Below, in pieces: positions 1 to 6,221 of a stretch of 17,171 nt of DNA (position 1 is the stretch's first letter; every line of letters starts with the position of its first letter). The stretch covers positions 1 through 17,171 of the forward strand of contig JBNJEA010000062.1 of assembly GCA_051745395.1 (NCBI GenBank), written 5' to 3'. A program made the position numbers and the translations under genes. The notes under the pieces are model-generated. The model did no database searches. It saw nothing but the letters and a program-made list of their open reading frames with translations, and had not been told where the DNA came from. The DNA comes from JBNJEA01 sp051745395. GTDB taxonomy: Bacteria > Desulfobacterota > Desulfobacteria > Desulfobacterales > Desulfosalsimonadaceae.

Positions 1-960
1 CCGGGAAATGCCCGAGCCCTCGACGATGGTCGGGTCGATGCCGAGTGCGTCCTGGGCATAGGTATCGGCTGCCCGCACGCCTTTTTCAAGGGTGGCCGGC
101 GGGCCGTAGGCGCGGGCGCCGGCGGCCAGAAGCAGTTGGTTGGCCACGAAATTGTTGGAATATTCCATCAGGCCCCGTACCACCTCCCGCAGGGAGTGCT
201 TTGACCGGTGGCGGTATACCGGCTCTGCGGCATCCGGATCGACTTTCCCGGTCCGGATTTCGCCGCGGACTGCAACACCGGATTTTTCCAGGAAGTGGGC
301 AAACAGCTCCCCGGCATACTGCGATATTTCCGATTTTGACGTGGACAACAGGATTCTGCCTTGGTCGGTTCCGGCCGAAGAGATGCGCTTTTTTGCAACG
401 GGCAGCAGCGGCGTCTGGGATTCGGCGCTGACGATGGCGCCGTTTTCGGTTTTGAAAAACACCGTGTTGAAGTTGACGCAAAGCGCGCCGTTGGGGGCAT
501 CATAGGGTTGCAGGGATTGCGACCGGAGCCCGGGGATGGCAATGGGTTTTTGGAAGTGGGTATCGTCAATGACGATGTCGCCGACGGAATCGATTTTGGC
601 GGACAAAGTTTTGGCAATGGCGGCCACTTCTTCGGACACCAGCATCGGATCTCCGTAGCCCTTGATGATCAGGTTGCTGTCCGGATCCCGGTAAAAGCGG
701 GTGGGAAACCGGTAGTCGGGGCCCAGCTGATCAAAGGCCACCAGCGCGGTCAGGATTTTAAGCGTGGAGGCCGGCACCTGTTTTCGTGTTGCGTGTTTGG
801 CAAACAGGGGGGTGCCATCCGGGGCGGCGACCGCGATGGCATCTTCGGGGCCGATTTTTCCGGCAATACCCTCCCAGTCGGCCGCCGCCGGGGCGGCCCA
901 TGCGCAGCATGCGAAAAGGCAGACAAACAGGAGGGTGGGACTATTTCGCCTTGGCCTAAT
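1..960 (-). CDS. dacB: D-alanyl-D-alanine carboxypeptidase/endopeptidase, PBP4 family (partial, C-terminus off window)
   Basis: This is a periplasmic class C penicillin-binding protein that cleaves the terminal D-Ala or the DD-crosslinks of peptidoglycan. The first 320 codons are in the window, read leftwards. A signal peptide (basic RPRR, hydrophobic LLFVCLFACCAWA, then APAAA before DW) occupies residues 1-27. The SxxK nucleophile motif STLK is at 65-68, the SxN motif SNN at 268-270, and VEGSGISR sits at the window edge, where the family usually has DGSGLSR. The KTG motif must lie beyond position 1. About 200 residues separate SxxK from SxN, as expected for PBP4-type enzymes with an inserted domain. 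The frame has no ATG, GTG or TTG between the upstream in-frame stop (973-975) and the signal peptide. I placed the start at ATT (958-960), eight bases after AAAGGA, because it gives a complete signal peptide. The product call is firm and the start is not. Confidence 0.9.
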   Translation of the reverse strand, partial: MRPRRNSPTLLFVCLFACCAWAAPAAADWEGIAGKIGPEDAIAVAAPDGTPLFAKHATRKQVPASTLKILTALVAFDQLGPDYRFPTRFYRDPDSNLIIKGYGDPMLVSEEVAAIAKTLSAKIDSVGDIVIDDTHFQKPIAIPGLRSQSLQPYDAPNGALCVNFNTVFFKTENGAIVSAESQTPLLPVAKKRISSAGTDQGRILLSTSKSEISQYAGELFAHFLEKSGVAVRGEIRTGKVDPDAAEPVYRHRSKHSLREVVRGLMEYSNNFVANQLLLAAGARAYGPPATLEKGVRAADTYAQDALGIDPTIVEGSGISR

Positions 961-961
961 T

Positions 962-991
962 GGTATAATCCTTTACAAACTTTACAGTCAA
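962..991 (-). promoter_or_regulatory. Candidate sigma-70-type promoter in front of dacB
   Basis: On the minus strand TTGACT (986-991) and TATACC (962-967) are separated by 18 bases. The -35 box matches consensus at 5 of 6 bases and the -10 at 4 of 6. Transcription from it would begin at about 954-956, inside the apparent dacB coding sequence and just after the proposed ATT start. Either this is not the working promoter or the ATT is not the start. Read-through from dtd, 210 bp upstream on the same strand, would avoid the conflict. Confidence 0.3.
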
Positions 992-1161
992 AAGTTTTGT
1001 TTAAGCTATTGATTTTAAGAAGAAACCGTATTGTCTCTCGAAGTCATTCCCGCGAAGGCGGGTCTCAGTTCAAGGCTTTAGCCGCAATCCAGAATATTCC
1101 GTGGGTTATAGATTCCTGCCTTCGCAGGAATGACAGAACTTTGGACTGTCGAGTTTACAAA
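972..1161. repeat. Nested inverted-repeat element between dtd and dacB (MITE-like)
   Basis: Outer arms at 972-1000 and 1133-1161 are inverted copies matching at 23 of 29 positions. Inner arms at 1043-1062 and 1115-1134 are inverted copies matching at 18 of 20. Each inner arm is itself a small hairpin: CCCGC-GAAG-GCGGG in the left arm and CCTGC-CTTC-GCAGG in the right. The inner arms carry the TCATTCC-GCGAAGG-type core common in short dispersed repeats of bacterial genomes. No transposase and no clear target duplication are visible. The left edge of the element lies within the putative ribosome binding site of dacB. Confidence 0.7.
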
Positions 1162-1170
1162 ATACTGTTT

Positions 1171-1641
1171 TTAAAAATCTGAAACGTTCAATTTATGCTT
1201 GGGTTTGCTTTCCACGGTCAAGGTGACCGGGCCGTCATTGGTCAATGTCACATCCATCATGGCCCGGAACTGGCCGGTTTGCACGGGTACGCCGAGACTG
1301 CGGACTTTTTCGGCAAATTGCATGTAAAACGATTCGGCCTTCTCCGGGCCGGCGGCATGGGCAAAGGAAGGGCGGCGGCCTTTTCTGCAGTCTCCGAGCA
1401 GGGTGAACTGGGAGACCACCAGCATTTCCCCGCCGGTATCGATCAGCGAGCGGTTCATTTTCCCTTCGGCGTCCTCAAAGATGCGGAGGTTGACCACTTT
1501 TTCGGCTACATAGGCGATATCGGATTCCACGTCTGTATCGGCCACGCCCAGCAGCACCAGCAAACCGGGGCCGATACGGCTGATCGTCTGACCGTCCACG
1601 GTGACGCTGCTGTCTTTGACGCGTTGGATAAGGGCGAGCAT
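1171..1641 (-). CDS. dtd: D-aminoacyl-tRNA deacylase
   Basis: Dtd hydrolyses D-amino acids (and mischarged glycine) from tRNA in the cytoplasm, protecting translation. The 156-residue product has the normal length for the family. Key motifs are SQFTLLGD at 77-84 and NDGPVT at 135-140, the latter holding the Gly-cis-Pro pair that enforces chirality. Residues 122-128 read TGQFRAM where many relatives have FGA; this is a mild variation. The start at 1639-1641 gives the conserved MLALIQRV N-terminus. The upstream mRNA is pyrimidine-rich (TTCTCCCTTTCTCCT) with no Shine-Dalgarno sequence, because a repeat array reaches almost to the start codon. The gene is divergent from ileS and lies 210 bp upstream of dacB on the same strand. 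Confidence 0.95.
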   Translation of the reverse strand: MLALIQRVKDSSVTVDGQTISRIGPGLLVLLGVADTDVESDIAYVAEKVVNLRIFEDAEGKMNRSLIDTGGEMLVVSQFTLLGDCRKGRRPSFAHAAGPEKAESFYMQFAEKVRSLGVPVQTGQFRAMMDVTLTNDGPVTLTVESKPKHKLNVSDF

Positions 1642-1654
1642 AGGAGAAAGGGAG

Positions 1655-1739
1655 AAGGTTAAAGGTTCAAGGTTTAGGATTCGGGTTTAAGGTTTAGGGA
1701 AAAAAGGTTCAAGGTTCAAGTAAAGGTTTACGGTTTGGG
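1655..1739 (+). repeat. Degenerate heptad repeat array A (AGGTTYA-type units)
   Basis: About eleven short units on the pattern AAGGTTC/AAGGTTT/GGGTTTA follow one another with a period close to 7 bases and some interruptions (for example GGGAAAAAA). The plus strand is the G-rich strand. In the dtd transcript the array would be C-rich leader. It begins about 13 bases from the dtd start codon. It is oriented opposite to array B, so the two could pair. Confidence 0.75.
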
Positions 1740-1778
1740 GGTCACGGCAAAAGGGGCCATTGATGCCGTACGGGTGTA

Positions 1779-1807
1779 GCTGTAAGACATTCCGGAGCAA
1801 TCGTCAA
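1779..1807 (-). promoter_or_regulatory. Candidate dtd promoter between the two repeat arrays
   Basis: On the minus strand TTGACG (1802-1807, 5 of 6) is followed after 17 bases by TACAGC (1779-1784, only 3 of 6). It lies in the roughly 85-base spacer between arrays A and B. Use of it would give a dtd leader of about 130 bases consisting largely of array A read as C-rich sequence. The weak -10 box keeps this tentative. Confidence 0.3.
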
Positions 1808-1825
1808 GTATTTCCCCTTTCCCGC

Positions 1826-1963
1826 ACCTCACCTTAAACCTTACCCCTTACACCCCAAACCTTTAACCTTAAACCCCACGCCTTATACCTTTAACCTTAC
1901 ACCTTATACCTTGCACCTTGCACCCTAAACCTTATACCTTCTCCCTCGTACCTCCCTTGAACC
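1826..1963 (+). repeat. Degenerate heptad repeat array B (CCTTAYA-type units)
   Basis: About nineteen units such as CCTTATA, CCTTTAA, CCTTACA, CCTTGCA and CCCTAAA are stacked. The 7-base register is strict from about 1881 to 1957. The plus strand is the C-rich strand, so the array is inverted relative to arrays A and C. It lies just upstream of the ileS promoter. Unit divergence and the lack of unique spacers rule out a CRISPR array. Confidence 0.8.
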
Positions 1964-1986
1964 GTTTTCCCCGACCGTCAAATTCC

Positions 1987-2016
1987 TTGACATCATTTTA
2001 AATGGTGGCATAAAGT
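1987..2016 (+). promoter_or_regulatory. Candidate promoter of the ileS operon
   Basis: TTGACA (1987-1992) matches the -35 consensus perfectly. TAAAGT (2011-2016, 18-base spacer) or the overlapping CATAAA (2009-2014, 16-base spacer) can serve as the -10 box, each at 4 of 6. The resulting leader of about 70 bases holds no T-box-like structure that I can see. Confidence 0.55.
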
Positions 2017-2091
2017 GAACAACTTTATAAAAATGCGCTACACCGCAAGGGTATACGAATCTTACCGTTTCCGTTTCAAAGGACATTTCCG

Positions 2092-4887
2092 ATGAATTAC
2101 AAGAAGACGCTGAACCTGCCGAAAACCGGCTTTCCCATGAAGGCCAGCCTGGCCGCCCGGGAGCCGGAGCAGTTGAAAAAATGGGAAGCCCAAGACCTCT
2201 ACGCCAAGCTGCGGGAAAAATCCCGGGATCTGCCGAAGTTCATCCTGCATGACGGCCCGCCCTATGCCAACGGCAACATCCATATCGGCACGGCGTTGAA
2301 CAAGATATTAAAGGACATCGTGGTCCGCTCCCGCCAGATGATGGGCTACAATGCGGAATACGTGCCCGGCTGGGACTGTCACGGCCTGCCCATCGAGCAC
2401 AACGTGGACAAAAAGCTCGGATCAAAGAAAAAAGACATGTCCCGGGTCCAGATCCGGCAGGAATGCCGCGCCTATGCCGAAAAATTCATCGATATCCAGC
2501 GAGACGAGTTCAAGCGCCTCGGGGTCATGGGCCAGTGGAACGATCCGTACCTGACCATGAATTACGGCTATGAAGCCATTATCGCCAGGCAGTGCGGCGA
2601 ATTTGCCTTAAAGGGCGATCTCGTGCGCAGCAAGAAACCGATCTACTGGTGCTGCAGCTGCAATACCGCGCTGGCGGAAGCTGAAATCGAATACGCGGAT
2701 GAGTCCTCGCCGTCGATTTACGTCCGTTTTCCCTTCGCCGAGACCCCGGAAACGATCGATTCCGCGCTGGCGGGAAAATCCGTGTCCCTGGTGATCTGGA
2801 CGACCACGCCCTGGACCCTGCCGGCCAACCTGGCCGTGGCCGTGCACCCGGAGTTGGCCTACGTGGCGGTGGAAACCCCGGAAAACGGGGTGCTGATTCT
2901 GGCGAAAGAACGGGTAAAAGACTGCATGGAAGCCTTCGGCATCGGCGATTTTACCGTGATGGCAGATATCGATCCCCGGTCCCTGGAAAACCGGCATTGC
3001 CGCCATCCCCTCTATGACCGCCAGTCCCTGATTGTCCTGGGCGAACACGTTACGCTGGATGCGGGAACGGGCTGCGTGCACACCGCCCCCGGCCACGGGC
3101 GCGAGGACTACGAGGTCGGGCTTTCCTACAACCTGGACGCCTATTCCCCCCTCGACCAGAACGGGTGTTTTACCGATGATGTGGGCCGGTTTGCCGGCCA
3201 GTTCGTTTTCAAGGCCGATCCGGCCATTATCGAGCAGCTACGGGCCGATCAAGTGCTGATGGCCGAAGATACCATGACCCATTCATACCCGCACTGCTGG
3301 CGGTGCAAAAAGCCGGTGATTTTCCGGGCCACGCCCCAGTGGTTTATTTCCATGGATAAAAACGGGCTGCGGCAGCAGGCGCTTTCGGCCATCGACACGG
3401 TCAAGTGGATTCCGGCATGGGGCCGGGAACGGATTTACAGCATGATCGAAAACCGGCCGGACTGGTGCGTGTCCCGCCAGCGTTCATGGGGGGTTCCGAT
3501 TACGGTATTTTACTGCAAGGCCTGTGACGCGCTGGTGATCAACCGGGAGATCGTGGACAACATTTACCGCATTTTCCGTCAATACGGCGCCGATGTCTGG
3601 TTTGAAAAGGAAGCCGACTTTTTTCTCCCCGAAAACACCGTCTGCCCGTCGTGCGGCAAATCCGAGTTTGAAAAGGAAACCGACATTCTGGATGTCTGGT
3701 TTGACTCCGGGGTCAGCCACGCCGCTGTTTTAGACGCCCGGCAGAACCTGACCTGGCCGGCTGATTTGTACCTCGAGGGCTCGGACCAGCACCGGGGGTG
3801 GTTTCACAGTTCGCTTTTAACCGCAGTAGGGCTAAAGCAGGCCGCGCCGTACCGCTCGGTGCTCACCCACGGGTTCGTGGTCGACGGCGCGGGCAAGAAG
3901 ATGTCGAAATCCATGGGCAACGTGATTGCGCCCAACAAAGTGATCGACCGCTTCGGCGCTGAAATTTTGCGCCTGTGGGTGGCGGCCTCGGACTACAAGG
4001 ACGATGTCCGGATTTCGGAAAACATTTTGAAACAGCTCAGTGACGCCTACCGGCGCATCCGAAACACCTGCCGGTTCATGCTGGGCAACCTCTATGATTT
4101 CAACCCGGAAACAGACGCTTTGGCCGTGGAGGATCTAACCGACATGGACCGGTTCATGCTCCACCGCCTGCAGGGTTTAATCCAGCGCTGCAACGACGCC
4201 TACGACAGCTATGACCTGCACGTGATCTATCACGGGCTCTACAACTACTGCACCATCGATTTGTCCTCGGTCTATCTCGATATCTTAAAAGACCGCCTGT
4301 ATACCTCGTCCAATGACTCGACAATCCGCCGCAGCGCCCAGACCGTAATGCATGAGACCCTGCTGGCTGTTGCCCGGATCATGGCGCCGATTTTGCCGTT
4401 TACGGCCGAAGAAATCTGGTCGTTTCTGCCGGTGACGCCGGACGAGCCAAGCATTCACCTGACCCGCCTGCCGGCGGTCCATCCGGATTACCAGGCCCCG
4501 GCGCTTGCGGAAAAATGGGACATGCTGCTCAAGGTCCGCGGCGAGGTCACCCGGGTGCTGGAAACCGCACGGGCGGAAAAGGTGATCGGCCACTCCCTGG
4601 ACGCGGCCGTCATTCTCTCGGCTGCCGGTGATCTGTATCAGCTGCTGTCGGCGTATGCCTCGGAGCTGCGGTCGTTTTTCATCGTCTCCCAGGCCGAGGT
4701 GGTCCCGGAGACGGCAGCGGATGCCGATTTTTTCGATACGGCCTTAGAGGATTTGAAAGTGCGCGTGGCGCCGTCTGCCGGGCACAAATGTGAACGCTGC
4801 TGGGTCCATGACACCAGCGTGGGCGACGATGAAGACCATCCGACCGTTTGCAGCCGTTGCCGAAGCGTTCTGGAAACGGTGGCGTAA
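2092..4887 (+). CDS. ileS: Isoleucyl-tRNA synthetase
   Basis: This class I aminoacyl-tRNA synthetase charges tRNA-Ile in the cytoplasm and edits misactivated valine. The 931-residue length is normal for the bacterial type with a C-terminal zinc finger. The HIGH-type motif is HIGT at 64-67 (in PPYANGNIHIG). The CP1 editing domain shows WTTTPWTLPAN at 236-246 and GHGREDYEVG at 334-343, where Asp339 matches the conserved editing aspartate. KMSKS is at 603-607. A Zn site is formed by Cys900, Cys903, Cys920 and Cys923. The start is supported by AAAGGA (2078-2083) eight bases upstream. It is the first gene of an apparent five-gene operon and ends 7 nt before lspA. Confidence 0.98.
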   Translation: MNYKKTLNLPKTGFPMKASLAAREPEQLKKWEAQDLYAKLREKSRDLPKFILHDGPPYANGNIHIGTALNKILKDIVVRSRQMMGYNAEYVPGWDCHGLPIEHNVDKKLGSKKKDMSRVQIRQECRAYAEKFIDIQRDEFKRLGVMGQWNDPYLTMNYGYEAIIARQCGEFALKGDLVRSKKPIYWCCSCNTALAEAEIEYADESSPSIYVRFPFAETPETIDSALAGKSVSLVIWTTTPWTLPANLAVAVHPELAYVAVETPENGVLILAKERVKDCMEAFGIGDFTVMADIDPRSLENRHCRHPLYDRQSLIVLGEHVTLDAGTGCVHTAPGHGREDYEVGLSYNLDAYSPLDQNGCFTDDVGRFAGQFVFKADPAIIEQLRADQVLMAEDTMTHSYPHCWRCKKPVIFRATPQWFISMDKNGLRQQALSAIDTVKWIPAWGRERIYSMIENRPDWCVSRQRSWGVPITVFYCKACDALVINREIVDNIYRIFRQYGADVWFEKEADFFLPENTVCPSCGKSEFEKETDILDVWFDSGVSHAAVLDARQNLTWPADLYLEGSDQHRGWFHSSLLTAVGLKQAAPYRSVLTHGFVVDGAGKKMSKSMGNVIAPNKVIDRFGAEILRLWVAASDYKDDVRISENILKQLSDAYRRIRNTCRFMLGNLYDFNPETDALAVEDLTDMDRFMLHRLQGLIQRCNDAYDSYDLHVIYHGLYNYCTIDLSSVYLDILKDRLYTSSNDSTIRRSAQTVMHETLLAVARIMAPILPFTAEEIWSFLPVTPDEPSIHLTRLPAVHPDYQAPALAEKWDMLLKVRGEVTRVLETARAEKVIGHSLDAAVILSAAGDLYQLLSAYASELRSFFIVSQAEVVPETAADADFFDTALEDLKVRVAPSAGHKCERCWVHDTSVGDDEDHPTVCSRCRSVLETVA

Positions 4888-4894
4888 ATACCGT

Positions 4895-5383
4895 ATGGCC
4901 GATCGAATCCAACACCTGATTTTTGCAGCCGTGACCGCGCTTGTACTGATTTTTGACCAGATCACCAAGTACTGGATTTTGCGTACAGTAGCGCTTCATT
5001 CGCAAATCGTGGTCATCCCCGGCTGTTTCAATATCGTGCATGTGCAAAACCCCGGCGGCGCCTTCGGACTGTTTGCCTCGGAAAGCGGCATGTTTCGCGC
5101 CCTGCTGTTTGTCGCCCTCGCCATTGTCGCCATTGGTTTGATTTTTTACCTGCATTACCGGACCCCGGCCCGGTACCGCATGCTGACCGTGGGATTGGCC
5201 CTGATTTTCAGCGGTGCCGTGGGCAACCTGATCGATCGCCTTCGCTTCGGCAAGGTAATCGACTTTATCGATGTTTACGTGGGGACCTATCACTGGCCGG
5301 CGTTTAATGTCGCAGACAGCGCCATTACCGTGGGGATGGTGATTTTCGGCTACTACATCTTGTTTAAAAAGGTGCCGGCGTGA
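4895..5383 (+). CDS. lspA: Lipoprotein signal peptidase (signal peptidase II)
   Basis: LspA is an inner-membrane aspartyl protease that removes the signal peptide of prolipoproteins after Lgt has added diacylglycerol. The 162-residue protein has four hydrophobic segments (about 8-21, 66-85, 97-112 and 142-157). Conserved motifs are FDQITK (20-25), NPGGAFG (52-58), GNLIDR with Asp114, and FNVADSA with Asp141; the last two form the catalytic dyad. The frame is open further upstream to 4790, but those extra residues overlap the ileS zinc-finger region. The start at 4895 fits the family N-terminus and lies 7 nt after the ileS stop. Its ribosome site is weak (GGTGG), consistent with translational coupling. 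Confidence 0.96.
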   Translation: MADRIQHLIFAAVTALVLIFDQITKYWILRTVALHSQIVVIPGCFNIVHVQNPGGAFGLFASESGMFRALLFVALAIVAIGLIFYLHYRTPARYRMLTVGLALIFSGAVGNLIDRLRFGKVIDFIDVYVGTYHWPAFNVADSAITVGMVIFGYYILFKKVPA

Positions 5384-5405
5384 AAGGGGCAGCAAGGAGA
5401 GATCG

Positions 5406-6182
5406 ATGTTTCCGGTATTATTTGAGTTCGGGCCGTTAACGCTTTATACCTACGGCTTTTTTGTCGCCCTCGGGGTGGTGGTGGGAATTTTTTTTGCCCG
5501 CCATGAAGCCGCGCGCGTGGGAATGGATCCGGACCGGATCATGGACCTGTGTTTTTTCATCGTCATGGCCGCCATTGTCGGTTCCCGCCTGTTTTACGTG
5601 GCAACAAACGTCGATTATTTTCTCGGGGCCCCGCTCGATGTTTTTAAAATCTGGAACGGGGGGCTGGTGTTTTACGGCGGTTTTATCGGTGCCGTGGTAG
5701 TGGCGGTTGTTTTTGTCAAACGCTACAAGCTTCCCCTGGGAAAAACGGCCGATATCGCCGCCATGGCCATTCCGCTGGGGCATTTTTTCGGCCGGCTCGG
5801 TTGCTTTTTTGCCGGGTGCTGCTATGGTCAGGCCTGCGGTCTGCCGTGGGCCGTTACGTTTCATGCTCCGGAGTCTCTGGCACCGCTGCATGCCCCGCTT
5901 CATCCCACCCAACTCTATTCCGCCGCCGGCAATCTGTTTGTCTTTCTGGTGTTGTTTGCCTTCCGCAAGCGCAAACGCTTTGCCGGCCAGCTTTTCTGGA
6001 TCTATGTCATGAGCTACGGCATCATCCGGTCGTTTATCGAAAGCTTCCGGGGCGATTATCGGGGCGGGTTTGTTTTCGAGCAGGTGTCGATTTCCCAGAC
6101 CATCGGGGTCAGCCTGGCAGTGGTCGCTTTGGGGGTGTTGATTGTGATGGGGCGTCGGGAGGGAAGAAGGTATAAGGTGTAA
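5406..6182 (+). CDS. lgt: Prolipoprotein diacylglyceryl transferase
   Basis: Lgt is an inner-membrane enzyme that transfers diacylglycerol from phosphatidylglycerol to the lipobox cysteine, the step before LspA acts. The 258-residue protein is mostly hydrophobic helices. Motifs are VGSRLFYV (58-65), GGLVFYGGFIG (85-95), the signature GHFFGRLGCFFAGCCYG (125-141), HPTQLYS (166-172) and YGIIRSFIESFR (204-215). The signature is the Cys-rich version rather than the GRIGNFINGE form of E. coli. The start has AAGGAG (5394-5399) six bases upstream and lies 22 nt after lspA. The last few codons (RRYKV and stop) lie inside repeat array C, so the repeat seems to have supplied the end of the protein. Confidence 0.96.
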   Translation: MFPVLFEFGPLTLYTYGFFVALGVVVGIFFARHEAARVGMDPDRIMDLCFFIVMAAIVGSRLFYVATNVDYFLGAPLDVFKIWNGGLVFYGGFIGAVVVAVVFVKRYKLPLGKTADIAAMAIPLGHFFGRLGCFFAGCCYGQACGLPWAVTFHAPESLAPLHAPLHPTQLYSAAGNLFVFLVLFAFRKRKRFAGQLFWIYVMSYGIIRSFIESFRGDYRGGFVFEQVSISQTIGVSLAVVALGVLIVMGRREGRRYKV

Positions 6183-6217
6183 GGTTAAGGTGTAAGGTTA
6201 AGGTGTAGGGTTAAAAG
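6164..6217 (+). repeat. Degenerate heptad repeat array C across the lgt/holA junction
   Basis: Units TATAAGG, TGTAAGG, TTAAGG, TGTAAGG, TTAAGG and TGTAGGG follow one another in the same orientation as array A, with lengths alternating between 7 and 6. The lgt stop codon TAA (6180-6182) is part of a TGTAAGG unit. The last unit ends 11 bases before the holA ATG and carries the only Shine-Dalgarno-like AGGG there. The family match to arrays A and B is clear by eye. Confidence 0.8.
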
Positions 6218-6221
6218 ATCC

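Noticed and set aside
361..1182. 273-codon plus-strand open frame opposite dacB
   Set aside because: It overlaps the dacB coding strand, and its tail runs through the repeat element. The minus-strand frame has PBP4 motifs and a signal peptide.
1826..1963. CRISPR-like array
   Set aside because: Units are about 7 bases, degenerate and contiguous with no unique spacers, and there are no cas genes.
1987..2091. T-box leader for ileS
   Set aside because: The leader is only about 70 bases and shows no T-box consensus, specifier hairpin or antiterminator/terminator pair.
4679..5395. 238-codon minus-strand open frame opposite ileS and lspA
   Set aside because: It is a shadow of two well-supported genes and resembles no protein family.
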